A stretch of DNA of 64,000 nucleotides, taken from assembly GCF_001514215.1 (NCBI RefSeq), contig NZ_KQ948863.1:163663-227662 (forward strand), in the 5' to 3' direction. Below the pieces are notes generated by a model. That model was not told the origin of the DNA, searched no databases, and saw nothing but the letters and a program-made list of their open reading frames with translations. Position numbers and translations under genes: made by a program. This document shows, one piece after another, positions 34,128 to 43,198 of this stretch (positions within the stretch are counted from its first letter, which is position 1; every line of letters begins with the position of its first letter). Source of the stretch: Streptomyces bungoensis (GTDB taxonomy: Bacteria; Actinomycetota; Actinomycetes; Streptomycetales; Streptomycetaceae).

Positions 34128-34820
34128 TCAACAGCCGCCGAGGACAAGCGTCAGCCTCTGGCGACTGCGTACGCATGCGCCGAGCGCGGCGGTCCAGCAG
34201 AGCAGTAGCACCAGTGACAGGTCGAGTGCGGCCTCGCACACCGGATTGGGAAACAGAAAGCTGCTGCCGCCGAGGGGAAGCAGTATCAGCAAGAACCGGC
34301 CCACCGTCTTCAGGAAGGCTGAAAGGCGTCCTGGGCCCGCCACCAGCGCTGTCGTCGTGCTCACGAAGGCGGCGAGGGCGATGAGTTTGACGAAGTCGGT
34401 CATGTTGATGGCATGGAAGTAGGCCAGGCTCTGCGAGGGAGCCGTAGACCGCGCCCCGTGAGTCGCAGCGGCGCTGACAGTGGCCTGGAACAGGGAGAGG
34501 AAGGCAGCCGTGAGCCCTGCCGCGCGCGCTGACCGGCGCAGCGGGCCCGTGGTGCTACCGGGTAGAGACATCGCGACGACGGCGAGGGCCAGGCCTGCGA
34601 TGCCGTGTACCAGCAGCGCCTGAGCGAGGACCGCGCCCGGATGCCCGGCGTAGTAGGCGTGCACGGTTGCTCCGGGTGCGGAGATGCCGGGGCCGCTCGG
34701 CCCGGTGGCAAGGCCGACTAGCCATGCCAGGACGTAGACGGTGGCTGCGACGGGCAGCAAACGAAGCCTTGGCGCGGGGCCGATGAGTGCGACGGGAGCG
34801 ACTCGTGACTCGGTGGTCAT
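34128..34820 (-). CDS. Multi-pass membrane protein, unknown function
   Basis: 230 residues from ATG 34820. About six hydrophobic segments (PVAATVYVLAWLVGLATG, AVLAQALLVHGIAGLALAVV, AAGLTAAFLSLFQATVSAAA, LIALAAFVSTTTALVAG, FLLILLPLGGSSFLF, LDLSLVLLLCWTAALGA). The pattern resembles DUF998/DUF4386-like membrane proteins but no signature motif was found. Lone gene beside the IS21 insertion. Confidence 0.7.
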   Translation of the reverse strand: MTTESRVAPVALIGPAPRLRLLPVAATVYVLAWLVGLATGPSGPGISAPGATVHAYYAGHPGAVLAQALLVHGIAGLALAVVAMSLPGSTTGPLRRSARAAGLTAAFLSLFQATVSAAATHGARSTAPSQSLAYFHAINMTDFVKLIALAAFVSTTTALVAGPGRLSAFLKTVGRFLLILLPLGGSSFLFPNPVCEAALDLSLVLLLCWTAALGACVRSRQRLTLVLGGC

Positions 34821-35195
34821 GATGTGGTCTTCCGGTTCTTCGGAGGTCTTTGAACGATGGCACGAGTGTGGCGACTGCATGTCTTGTCGGTGGGAGTCAC
34901 CGGTGGCATACGTGCTGGCTGCGGAGCACTCGCCCGCGGGGCTGCACGCTCTTGCTGTGGGACTAGAGGGGATCAGTGCCCATTGACTGCTTCGCGGTCG
35001 AGTTCCTCGAGGTCGATCCGATCCGAGTCATCCATGTAGGACCGGGGGCCCGAGCCGCAGATGAACTCTCAGGGCGTCGCTGCATTGCTCTGCCACCCGG
35101 CAGGAGCGCCCCGGGCTTATCGGTAGCGGCTCTGGCCCGGCGTCTCTTCGGGTAAAGCGATCAGGTACACCGGGCCGGCGGCTGCGGGTGTGATA
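34821..35195. other. Gap: weak 59-codon frame only
   Basis: 375 bp upstream of the membrane protein. A rightward GTG frame at about 34,977-35,156 (VPIDCFAVEFLEVDPIRVIH…) has acceptable composition but no RBS, so it is not called. The rest probably contains the membrane-protein promoter. Confidence 0.35.
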
Positions 35196-35534
35196 TCACG
35201 CCTGCTCGACGGTGGCGCCTGTGACCAGAGGTTCGGCGAACGGGCCGCGAGTGGGGTGGAACTGCACGATGTCGTAGTAGGCCACGCCGCCCAGCACGAA
35301 TGGGTCTGTGAGGATCAGCGCCTCTACGTCGGCACGGTCGGCGGCCCGGGCCAGGATGACGCCTCCTGTGCGGGGCACGCGGGGGCCGGAGGCGAGGAAC
35401 AGGCCGCTCGAGAAGTGGCTGTCGAGCCAGTCCCGGTGGGCTTGGAGCAGTTCGTCGACGCGCTTCAGCGGAGCGTTGTAGGTGACGGTCAAGACGAAGA
35501 CGGTGTCGTTGTGCGGCAGGGATGGAGCGGTCAT
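35196..35534 (-). CDS. YciI-family protein
   Basis: 112 residues from ATG 35534. FVLTVTYNAPLKRVDELLQAHRDWL places the conserved His of YciI proteins (H in AHRDWL), and SGPRVPRTGGVILARA and DPFVLGGVAYYDIVQFHP complete the ferredoxin-like fold with its conserved Asp. Family members are small enzymes or ligand binders related to muconolactone isomerase-type folds. Single gene. Confidence 0.9.
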   Translation of the reverse strand: MTAPSLPHNDTVFVLTVTYNAPLKRVDELLQAHRDWLDSHFSSGLFLASGPRVPRTGGVILARAADRADVEALILTDPFVLGGVAYYDIVQFHPTRGPFAEPLVTGATVEQA

Positions 35535-36020
35535 GGCTGGTACTCCGGCATGTTTGTCGTGGCGGGGGATTGTCGCTGCTCAAGCCTGGCGGGCGGGCGT
35601 TGATGCCTTCGGTGGGCCGGAGCAGGAGGTGGGCGAACGAATCGGTACCCGGACGGCTCGCCTGAGGTCGGCGCTCGCGACGGCAGCGCCTCCACGGTCA
35701 TCAAGGTGTGCGGTGCGCTCGTCACATTCGGTGATCACGGTGCGGACATCGGGCGGCCGGGCGCCTCTGGCGATCGGGACATGTGCGGATGTGGTTCCGC
35801 GGCCGCGCCTGGCCGCAATGGTGATCGTGCCTGCGAGCACGGCGGATAAGGATCGTGCCGTCTGCGTTCCGGGCGCGCATGTCCACGAAGGTGATCATGG
35901 TTCCGTCTCTCGCGGTCGCCGTGCTGCGTCGCCCTCCTCCGGCCGGCGCAGCTGCGCCCCGTGGCGGCCCGAGGGACGTCATTGTTCTGTGCAGGGGGTC
36001 TCGCGCCGAGGTCGGTGCCT
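35535..36020. other. Gap: no confident gene
   Basis: 486 bp. A leftward frame from about 35,900 (MITFVDMRARNADGTILIRR…) has a GAGACGG sequence ahead and begins plausibly, but becomes Arg/His/Pro-rich after 20 codons. It may be a decayed gene. Confidence 0.4.
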
Positions 36021-36983
36021 TCAGGTGGCGGTGATCGCGGTTTTGTCGGTGCCGGCAGCCGCGGCGGAGTTGTTGCCGGTGGTGCGGCGGCTGTGGAGGT
36101 TGTTGGCGATGACGGCGGTGAGGGTGAGTGCGACGCCGGCCAGTTCACCGGTGGTGGGCTGGTGGCCGCGGACGGCCTCGATGGTGAAGGAGGTGATGGG
36201 GACCAGGTTGATGAACAGGACGCCGTTGGCAGGGCCCAGGGCGCGGACGGCGTGGTTGAAGGTGAGCATCGCGACGGCGGTGGCGGGGATGGCCATGTAG
36301 AGGATCTGCCACCAGCCGGCGGCGTAGTCGGCGGCGGACGGGTTGGGGATCCAGGTGAGTGCGGCGGCGGGGAGGGCGACGATCGCGATGGTGAGTGTGC
36401 CGAGAGTGCTGGTGAGAGCCGTGTAGCGCAGGACGGAGAAGCCGGGGAAGCCGGCGGCGCCGGTGGTGTAGATGACCCAGCCGATCGCCCCGGTCAGGAT
36501 GAGCAGGCCCCCTGGGCCGATGCCGCCGGTGAAGACGGTGAGCGGGTTGCCGTTGCCCAGCACCATGGCGACGCCGGTGAGAGCCAGCAGAACCAGGGCC
36601 AGGGTGATGACTGTTGGCCGCTTCCCTGTACGCGCCCACATCACGAATACGGTGATCGCGGGTATCGCAGCCATGATCAGGGATGCGGTGGGGGCCGGAG
36701 TCGACTGCAGGCCGACGTAGGTGAGTAGGTTGAAGCCGGCGAACCCGAGAGAGCCGAGTCCCCAGAGCTTGAGCAGCCTTCCGTCCGTGCGTAGGGCCGT
36801 GCGGCCTTCGATGGTCAGCAGGAGGAGCACGAAGATCGCGGAGCCGAGGGTGAAACGGGCAAGTGTGAGGTGGAAGGGATCGACCCGGCTGAAAGCGGAT
36901 TTGGCGACGGTGAACATGCCGCCGAAGGCGAGGGCTGTGGCCAGGCCGCCGACGACTGCGGTGGTGGTCTTCGTCTGAGGCAT
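36021..36983 (-). CDS. EamA-family (DMT superfamily) transporter
   Basis: 320 residues from ATG 36983. Ten TM helices in two EamA halves (each beginning near FGGMFTVAKSAF and GLLILTGAIGWVIYTTG), with LARFTLGSAIF and APTASLIMAAIPAITVFVMW typical of DMT exporters. Probably exports amino acids or small metabolites. Divergent from the ArsR-like gene at 37134 with two operator repeats between them, so almost certainly controlled by it. Confidence 0.9.
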   Translation of the reverse strand: MPQTKTTTAVVGGLATALAFGGMFTVAKSAFSRVDPFHLTLARFTLGSAIFVLLLLTIEGRTALRTDGRLLKLWGLGSLGFAGFNLLTYVGLQSTPAPTASLIMAAIPAITVFVMWARTGKRPTVITLALVLLALTGVAMVLGNGNPLTVFTGGIGPGGLLILTGAIGWVIYTTGAAGFPGFSVLRYTALTSTLGTLTIAIVALPAAALTWIPNPSAADYAAGWWQILYMAIPATAVAMLTFNHAVRALGPANGVLFINLVPITSFTIEAVRGHQPTTGELAGVALTLTAVIANNLHSRRTTGNNSAAAAGTDKTAITAT

Positions 36984-37023
36984 GAGAGGTCTCCCGGAAG
37001 CGTAGGGCGCTCAGTGGCCGTAT

Positions 37024-37041
37024 GTTCGCTGATTGGCGAAC
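37024..37041. promoter_or_regulatory. Operator copy 1: GTTCGC-N6-GCGAAC
   Basis: Perfect 6-bp inverted repeat, spacer TGATTG, in the 150-bp divergent region, 41 bp upstream of the EamA start. Confidence 0.8.
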
Positions 37042-37085
37042 ACTCGATTGAACGTATACGCTCAGGCGGAGACGGGTCAACTTGA

Positions 37086-37103
37086 GTTCGCCAACTTGCG
37101 AAC
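37086..37103. promoter_or_regulatory. Operator copy 2: GTTCGC-N6-GCGAAC
   Basis: Identical arms to copy 1, spacer CAACTT, 62 bp away centre to centre (about six helical turns), 31 bp ahead of the regulator start. Two identical sites in a divergent promoter strongly suggest binding by the adjacent ArsR-type regulator. Confidence 0.85.
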
Positions 37104-37133
37104 ACTGATTTGGCGGGCAGGGAGAGCAGTGTC

Positions 37134-37466
37134 GTGAAGCCGCTTCACCATCCTCGCGCCGAGGACTTGAGCATCTATGCCGTGCTCCACGCCCTGGCCG
37201 AACCGGCCCGGATGACGATCGTGAGGCGGTTGGTGGAGGCCGACGGCAAGCCCTGTGGCACTTTCGGTATTAACCTGAGCAAGTCGACCTTGTCCGCGCA
37301 CTTCAAGGTGCTGCGCGAGGCCGGGATCATCCGCCAGGAGGTCGCAGCGGGCAACTCGCGCGTGAACACGCTCCGCCGGGAAGAGCTTGACGCGCGTTTC
37401 CCTGGACTGCTCGACTCGATCGTGCACGCGGTCGAGCAGTCCGAACCGGCTCTGCCCCCTGTCTGA
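37134..37466 (+). CDS. ArsR-type winged-helix regulator
   Basis: 110 residues from GTG 37134 with GGAG nine bases upstream. AVLHALAEPARMTIVRRLVE and LSKSTLSAHFKVLREAGIIRQE are the ArsR/SmtB-like HTH, with HNSRVNTLRREEL-type wing. No metal-binding Cys pair is visible (single Cys in KPCGTF), so it probably senses something other than metals. Expected to repress itself and the divergent EamA exporter. Confidence 0.9.
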   Translation: MKPLHHPRAEDLSIYAVLHALAEPARMTIVRRLVEADGKPCGTFGINLSKSTLSAHFKVLREAGIIRQEVAAGNSRVNTLRREELDARFPGLLDSIVHAVEQSEPALPPV

Positions 37467-37515
37467 CAAGCACCGCCACTCGGGAGTATGACTGTGAGCA
37501 GTCGGGGTGACCAGG

Positions 37516-38208
37516 TCACGCCTTGGCTCCGAGCAGGCGCCAGGTGGTGCGGGGGTAGTGGTCGTACCGCACCGCGATCTCGCGGGAGAGCAGTGTCATG
37601 CGTTCCACGGTGCGGCTGTTGGCCAGGGCTCCGGCGTCCAGGCAGCGGAAGGGCAAGGGCGCGAGCAGGGACATGACCTGCTCCTTGGCCTGCTGGTGGT
37701 CGCCGGTGACGAGGACGTCGGAGGGCCCGCCGGGCAGGGCCGGGTCCTCGAGGACGGCCCAGAAGGTGTTCTTCAGGGCGCCGACGATCCGGGCGCGTGG
37801 CGCTGCCGCGGCCAGCTGTTCGGCCGCCGAGGTTGTCTCGGGAAGGGCGAATCCCTGGAAGTCGTCGGTGAACGGGTTGGCGAGGTCCACGACCGTTTTG
37901 CCGGCGAGCGCTTCGCCGTGGGTGCGTACGAAGTCCAGGGCGTGGCGGTGCCAGAGTGCCAGGACCACCAGGTCGGCGCGGTGCACGGCCGTGGTGTGGT
38001 CGGCGGTGTCTACGACGCCGGTGTGGCCGAGTTCGGCCACGCGGGCGGTGAGGCGTTGCGGGTCGCGGCCGGACCAGATGAGGCCGGGTCGATGGGGTGC
38101 GAGCAGGCGGACCAGTGCGTCGCCCATCCGGCCGGAGCCGATCACGGCGGTGGCGGGCGCCGGCGCGGGGGCAGTGTCGGCGTCGGTCGTCGCGGGGGAG
38201 GCGGTCAT
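37516..38208 (-). CDS. NADP/F420-type oxidoreductase (FNO/ProC-like Rossmann protein)
   Basis: 230 residues from ATG 38208. TAVIGSGRMGDALVRLL is the GxGxxG/A dinucleotide-binding loop followed by WSGRDPQRL, where Arg suggests NADP. VVDLANPFTDDFQGF, RIVGALKNTFWAVLEDP and LVTGDHQQAKEQVMSLL match F420H2:NADP oxidoreductase-like proteins. Cytoplasmic redox enzyme, substrate unknown. Precedes the peptidase-like membrane gene only 34 bp away in the same direction. Confidence 0.85.
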   Translation of the reverse strand: MTASPATTDADTAPAPAPATAVIGSGRMGDALVRLLAPHRPGLIWSGRDPQRLTARVAELGHTGVVDTADHTTAVHRADLVVLALWHRHALDFVRTHGEALAGKTVVDLANPFTDDFQGFALPETTSAAEQLAAAAPRARIVGALKNTFWAVLEDPALPGGPSDVLVTGDHQQAKEQVMSLLAPLPFRCLDAGALANSRTVERMTLLSREIAVRYDHYPRTTWRLLGAKA

Positions 38209-38242
38209 GGGAAAGTCCTTCTCTGACGGGGGGGCTTAAGGA

Positions 38243-38998
38243 TCAGGCCGTGGGCGGCCGATTGATGGTGGAGACGCTGTGGGAGGGCTCGTTCCCGCGC
38301 ACGCTGGGAGCGTCGTTCACGAGACGCTCCTGCATCGGTCGTGCAGGCGCGCTCGGCGTACGCCCTCCGCGCAGAGCGCGTAGTGCTTTGGCGTAGTCGC
38401 CCTTGGGTTTGATCGTCACCATGACGGAGCTGACCGCGTCCCAGATGACGGTGAACACGAACAGCCCCTTGCCCCCGGGGACGCCGCCGACCATGGCCGC
38501 GTAGGCGGCCAGCAGGGAGCACAGGTTGGTGGCGTTCTCGCCCGCAGCGAACATCCACGCCTTCTGCCAAGGGCGGGCGGCCCGCATCGACTCCTTGTCG
38601 GTGACGACCGTCCAGAACGGAACGACCGACATCAGTTGCCGCATCCCGAAGGGGTAGTCCTCAGGGTGGTCGGTGCCGCGGATGCCGTAGAAGCGGAACC
38701 GGATGCCAACCATCCGCCCGGCCAGGTAGTGGCCCAGCGAGTGGCAGCAGTCGTAGATCAGGAGGTACCCGAGCAACGCGACGGCGAAGCGGAGTGCCCC
38801 GGGTCCGCTGACAGCGACCGAGCCCGCGATCAAAGCGGCACCCGTGCCCAGCCCGGCGACCTGGATGACATTGCCTTTCGCGATGCTGAGCCGGGCCCAC
38901 AGGGGTGGCCGGGGTGTGGCTGGGGGCGCTGCCGTGCCGTCAGCCCGGATGGAACCGTCGGCGGAGGTGTGGTGTCGTGTGGTGATGGCGCGAGTCAT
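38243..38998 (-). CDS. Membrane protein resembling M50 metalloproteases but lacking the catalytic Glu
   Basis: 251 residues. Hydrophobic segments at about 45-68 and 70-92 are followed by DCCHSLGHYLAGRMVGIRFRFYG, positioned like the HExxH of site-2-type proteases but reading HSLGH. Further TM segments lie around 165-200. Substitution of Glu by Ser predicts no proteolysis, or a different metal-dependent role. The downstream reductase gene follows closely. Assignment to M50 is a resemblance only. Confidence 0.55.
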   Translation of the reverse strand: MTRAITTRHHTSADGSIRADGTAAPPATPRPPLWARLSIAKGNVIQVAGLGTGAALIAGSVAVSGPGALRFAVALLGYLLIYDCCHSLGHYLAGRMVGIRFRFYGIRGTDHPEDYPFGMRQLMSVVPFWTVVTDKESMRAARPWQKAWMFAAGENATNLCSLLAAYAAMVGGVPGGKGLFVFTVIWDAVSSVMVTIKPKGDYAKALRALRGGRTPSAPARPMQERLVNDAPSVRGNEPSHSVSTINRPPTA

Positions 38999-39303
38999 CG
39001 TGGTCGTGGGTTCCTCGAAGGGTGTGCGAACTGGACATGGATGACTGTCCTGCGCTCACCGGTGCGGCGGATCGGCTTGGCGGCCGGTCGCAGGGTCGGC
39101 TCATGCGCCTACGGTGTACTCGGCGCAATGACGTAGGGCGGCAGCGCCCTTCATGTCGAGCCCGGCGGGCGGCTTGCCGGCGCCAGGGGGAACGCGCCGA
39201 CCCAGCCGCAGGCGACACCGCTCGCAAGCCAGGCAGGTCGGCCGCTGGGTTGCGGCCTGATGCGGTGGCCGGGCTGCCTGGCGTGTGTGGCCTTAGCTCT
39301 TGA
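38999..39303. other. Gap: no supported gene
   Basis: 305 bp between the M50-like gene and the nitrilase-family gene. It probably carries the promoter for the leftward M50-like/reductase pair. Nothing else recognised. Confidence 0.45.
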
Positions 39304-40014
39304 TCAGGCCGGTAGCGTGAAGACTACTGTCTGGCCCGGGAGGCTGCCGGCTTGCGTGGCCACCTCTCCGTTCGGTGCCCAGATGCCAGAGCCGCCGGAG
39401 GTCCACGAGAAGGAGCCGCTGGGGCCTGCGGCCGTGGCAAGAACGCCCCAAACGTCATGAGTGCCGGCACGTTCACTCATGTGGGAATCGCGGCGGCTCC
39501 AGGAGCCGGGGTCAGGGCCGTAGACGGTGCTTGCCACATAGGCGTCGACGCCCAGCGCTGTTGTGTCGGCGGCGTGCTGGGGCACAGCGGCGTCGTAGCA
39601 GATGGCCAGGCCCAGCCTCCATCCGTCGACAGGGAAGACCACCGTTTCTTCACCGGGGGTGAAGCGGTCGGTCTCGGCTCCGTGCAGCCACATTTTCCGG
39701 TAGGCGACGATCACGCCGTCGCCGGTCACGGCCAGCGTGGCGATATGCTCCCGGCCGTCCGCGTCACGGACGGGCGCACCGACCAGCGCCACAGAGCCGA
39801 CCGCCCGACACGCATTCGCGATCACCAGCAGGCGCCTGTCGTCTGCGGTGAGCGATGGCGCGTCGAGGTCATAGCCCGTCAGCGAGAGTTCGGGAAAGAC
39901 CACCAGCCGTGCCCCGACCTGCTCGATCGCCTCTGCATGGACCCGTGCATTGGCCAATACATCGGCCCCCGCCCAGACGGGCTGGACCACGGCAACGGCC
40001 AGTGGGCCTTTCAC
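39304..40014 (-). CDS. Carbon-nitrogen hydrolase (nitrilase superfamily)
   Basis: 236 residues from GTG 40014 with GGTGGAGAG upstream; the frame runs further 5' but without an RBS. The catalytic triad is visible: Glu in VVFPELSLTGYD, Lys in AYRKMWLHGAE, Cys in LAICYDAAVP. Such enzymes hydrolyse amides or nitriles (amidase, carbamoylase or beta-ureidopropionase-like). Cytoplasmic. Monocistronic. Confidence 0.9.
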   Translation of the reverse strand: MKGPLAVAVVQPVWAGADVLANARVHAEAIEQVGARLVVFPELSLTGYDLDAPSLTADDRRLLVIANACRAVGSVALVGAPVRDADGREHIATLAVTGDGVIVAYRKMWLHGAETDRFTPGEETVVFPVDGWRLGLAICYDAAVPQHAADTTALGVDAYVASTVYGPDPGSWSRRDSHMSERAGTHDVWGVLATAAGPSGSFSWTSGGSGIWAPNGEVATQAGSLPGQTVVFTLPA

Positions 40015-40394
40015 CTCTCCACCTTTCTGCAGATCGATCGCGGCGGCCAAGGTCGCAGCGCTGTACCGAAAGACGCGCTGCCATCCTCTCCTTGGCTCCG
40101 ATGGCCACGCACTCGCACCGACATCGCCCGCCGGCCGCTTCTTCGGCCTCGTGTGCCGGTGGGAGCGGAGAGGTCCGGACGCCGGACACGCCGTCGCGGA
40201 CAGCCAAGACTGTTCCTCCTTCAGCCCACGAAGGTCGCCTGCGCTGGGCGGCTGGAGGCCATGGTGGCGTGCGGTCGACAGCCGCAGCATCAGAGGGAGC
40301 GCGTAAGCCGTGTACGTCGTTCGACACACCTTCGCCCCGTCTTTCTCGTTCATTCAGGCGTGAAACCGGCGCTTCCTGTCCTGGTAACCATGTC
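40015..40394. other. Gap: upstream region of the nitrilase-family gene
   Basis: 380 bp between the nitrilase start and the response-regulator end. The reading frame of the nitrilase gene remains open to 40,353 (…RYSAATLAAAIDLQKGG), so a longer product is possible, but composition is poor and no start signal was seen. Confidence 0.4.
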
Positions 40395-41064
40395 TCATGC
40401 CTGATGGCGGTGGTCGCGGTTGGTCAGTCCGTTGCGGGCCGCCCACATGGCCGCCTGGGTGCGCGAGGTCAGGTTCAGTTTGGCGAGGATGTTGGATACG
40501 TGGGTGCGTGCGGTGCGTTCGCTGACCGCGAGGCGGTTGGCGATCTGCTGGTTGGTGTGCCCCTCGGCCACCAGCGTGATCACCTGCCGTTCCCGGGGGG
40601 GTGAGGGCGGAGTCCGGTGCGGGCCTGCGTACGGCGTCGACGAGTGTGCGCGCCACTGTGGGGGGAATGGCCATGCCGCCGCGGACCACCGCCCGGACGG
40701 CGGCCGCCACGTCGTCCGCCTCGGCGTCCTTGAGCAGGTAGCCGGCCGCGCCGGCGTCGAGGGCGTCGCGGACCTTGTCCTCCGCCAGGAAGCTGGTGAC
40801 CGCGACGACTTTGATCTGTGGCCAGCGGCGGACGATCTCCCGGGTGGCCTCCACGCCGCTCAGCTCCGGCATCAACAGGTCCATCAGGACGACGTCCGGC
40901 GCCGAGTCGGCGTTGACCAGGACCGCGATCCGGTCCAGGGCCGTGCGGCCGTTCGCCGCCTCGCCGACGACGTCGATGTCGTCCTCACCGTCGAGGTAGG
41001 CGACCAGGCCTCTGCGGACGACGGCGTGGTCGTCCACGAGGAAGACGCGCAGCGGCGCGGTCAT
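40395..41064 (-). pseudogene. NarL/LuxR-family response regulator, frameshifted before its HTH
   Basis: Receiver domain from ATG 41064: FLVDDHAVVRRGL, phospho-acceptor Asp in VVLMDLLMPELSG, then VAVTSF and GYLLKDA. A one-base insertion in a seven-C run near 40,600 shifts the frame at LTP. In the other frame the output domain is perfect (ITLVAEGHTNQQIANRLAVS, ERTARTHVSNILAKLNLTSR). The gene overlaps the kinase stop as ATGA. In the given sequence the protein loses its DNA-binding domain; a base-calling error in the homopolymer is a real alternative. Confidence 0.75.
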
Positions 41065-42686
41065 GCGGAGGAGCCCTCCTTCTGCGGGGGTGTGGCCTCG
41101 GTCAGGGTGAGCCTGACGGTGGTGCCGAGTCCGGGGGCGGTGTGCAGGTCGAGGGCCGCCCCGATACTGCAGGCGCGTTCGCGCATGGTGCGCAGACCCA
41201 GGTGGCCGTCGTAGGCGGCGGTCGGGTCGAAGCCCTGTCCGTCGTCGGTGACCACCAGGTCGACCGCGTCCCCGAGGTCGGTGACCGCCACGCGTACGTG
41301 TGAGGCCGCGGCGTGCTTAAGCGCGTTGTTCACCGCCTCCAGCGCGATCCGGTACGCGTGCTCCTCGGTCCGCGCGTCCACCCGCAGCCGCTCCTGGGGA
41401 CCGGTCACCGTGACCGGCACTCCGCTGCGCCGGCCCAGCGCCGCCGCCTGGTGCGAGAGCGCCGCGACCAGGCCTTGTTCGGCGACCGCGTCCGGGCGCA
41501 GCTCGAAGATCAGGGCACGCATCTCGGCCAGCGCGGTGGCGGTCAGTTCCCGCAGTGCTCCCACGTCCGCGTGCACCTTGGGCAGCAACGCGTCGGCCGG
41601 CTCGCCCGCCTCGAGGCGGGCGAGGTTCTTGTCGGCGGCGCGCGCGTGAAGGGTCATCGAGAACAGCGCCTGGCTGACCGAGTCGTGCAGCTCACGGGCC
41701 AGCCGGGCTCGCTCTTCCAGCGATGCGGCGCGCTCGCTGGCCTTGCGCAACCGCGCGTGCTCTGTGGCCAGCGCCGCATGGTCGGCCAGGGTGGTCAGGT
41801 AGGCGAGCTCCTGGTCGGTGGGCGTGGGGATGCCGGCGGGGAAGTAGGCGGCCAGCCCGCCGAGCACGTTTCCCCGGTAGCCGATGGCGATGTAGACCGC
41901 CGTCTGCCAGTCCAGTGCGGCGTCCAGAACGTCGCACAGCGGCAGGAACCGAGCATCCTCCCGCAACCGTGTGCGGGCATCGGCCAGGACCACGGCACGC
42001 CCGGCATACCACACGTCCAGGAAGGGGATCCGCCCGCCGGCCGCGGACACCTCGGTCTGCGCCTCGGCGAATCCCGCGGGCGCGCCGGCCCGCCCGCCGC
42101 GCCGGATGACCTGGTCGTCGTCGACGAGATCGAGGGAGACGGTGAGCGCGCGCGTATTGGTGCGCCCGGACTCGGCCAGGCACCGCAACACATCCAGGAG
42201 CTCACCGCCTCCCGGGGCTGTTTCGGCGACCCGGGCCAGTTCCGAGGCAGCGCGGGTGACGGCGGTCAGCCGGGTGACGTCGCGGAAGACAGCCGCCCCG
42301 TACCGCGCCCCGCCGTGCTGGAAGACGCTGTTGGACCAGGTGATGTCGACCTCGGTGCCGTCGGGGCGCAGCAGCGTGCCGGTGAACGTCCCCGTCCGCC
42401 CCTCCATCTGCGCCTGGTAGGCCTCGACCATGGCCGCGTGCGCGCGCTCGGGAAAGCTCATCAGGAAGCACCGTCCCACGATGTCCTCCAGGGCTACGCC
42501 CATGAGCCGGCAGGCGGCCGGATTGGCCCACACGTAGCGCAAACGCTCGTCACAGATGACCACGCCCTCGCCGGTGGCATCCAGGACGCCGCGCAGCAGC
42601 GCGGGGTCCGGGGGCGGCACGTCACCGCCCGCCGTCCGCACGGCCCGGTCGTTACCGAGAGCCTTGCTCACCTGTCCATTGTCCAT
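41061..42686 (-). CDS. Sensor histidine kinase (PAS-GAF-HisKA_3-HATPase_c)
   Basis: 541 residues from ATG 42686; the frame is open much further upstream but overlaps the preceding gene there. PAS domain at about 30-150 (GVLDATGEGVVICDERLRYV), GAF-like region at about 165-310, phospho-acceptor His in ERARLARELHDSVSQALFSM, then ATPase motifs ALEAVNNALKHAAASHVRV (N box) and DDGQGFDP (G1). No TM segment, so a cytoplasmic sensor of the NarX/DesK type. Coupled to its regulator by ATGA overlap. Confidence 0.9.
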   Translation of the reverse strand: MDNGQVSKALGNDRAVRTAGGDVPPPDPALLRGVLDATGEGVVICDERLRYVWANPAACRLMGVALEDIVGRCFLMSFPERAHAAMVEAYQAQMEGRTGTFTGTLLRPDGTEVDITWSNSVFQHGGARYGAAVFRDVTRLTAVTRAASELARVAETAPGGGELLDVLRCLAESGRTNTRALTVSLDLVDDDQVIRRGGRAGAPAGFAEAQTEVSAAGGRIPFLDVWYAGRAVVLADARTRLREDARFLPLCDVLDAALDWQTAVYIAIGYRGNVLGGLAAYFPAGIPTPTDQELAYLTTLADHAALATEHARLRKASERAASLEERARLARELHDSVSQALFSMTLHARAADKNLARLEAGEPADALLPKVHADVGALRELTATALAEMRALIFELRPDAVAEQGLVAALSHQAAALGRRSGVPVTVTGPQERLRVDARTEEHAYRIALEAVNNALKHAAASHVRVAVTDLGDAVDLVVTDDGQGFDPTAAYDGHLGLRTMRERACSIGAALDLHTAPGLGTTVRLTLTEATPPQKEGSSA

Positions 42687-43198
42687 GCCCGCGCAGGCGG
42701 CTCCGCACCGTGTGCCCGCGTCCAGCGCCATCCGCAGCCGCTGCTCGTGTCGTCCCACAGGTCCTCGAAGCAGGCCAGGCGCAGACCGGCGTGGGCAAGC
42801 GGCAGCAACTCTTGGGGATCGACCCAGCCGAGCGCGGGAAAGCGCATCCGCAGAGCAGTCGCGGCGACGATGAGGAGCCGCCCACCCGGTGCCACCGCGT
42901 CGGCAGCGGACCCCAGCACCGCGGCACGCCGCGACGGTGACACCGTCTCCAAAGCTCCGACCACCGTCACCAGGCAGTACCGCAGCCCTTGGGGGATGTC
43001 CGTGGCGGAGTGGCGGTGGCGGACCTGCTTCCCGGTACGCGCCAGTTCCCGGGCAGCGCTTGCCGGGCCGACCGCGAGCGCGCAGCACCCTGGCCTGGCG
43101 GACGTTGTGGCCAGCCAGTCCCCCAGGAGCGCCCGCGCGCGGCGCTCCCGCACCGGCCGCTTCGGGGCGGCCGGACAGATCTGCTCGTCGGCGTTCAT
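42668..43198 (-). CDS. Methyltransferase-like protein in the kinase operon
   Basis: 176 residues from ATG 43198 (GGGAGGAG upstream; the ATG overlaps the previous TGA). GLRYCLVTVVGALETVSP and AADAVAPGGRLLIVAATAL fit motifs II-III of a class I methyltransferase, but the usual SAM-binding motif I (GxGxG) is replaced by CCALAVGPASAARELA. It may be a degenerate, non-catalytic Rossmann domain. It ends within the kinase start, so all four genes form one operon. Confidence 0.6.
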   Translation of the reverse strand: MNADEQICPAAPKRPVRERRARALLGDWLATTSARPGCCALAVGPASAARELARTGKQVRHRHSATDIPQGLRYCLVTVVGALETVSPSRRAAVLGSAADAVAPGGRLLIVAATALRMRFPALGWVDPQELLPLAHAGLRLACFEDLWDDTSSGCGWRWTRAHGAEPPARAWTMDR

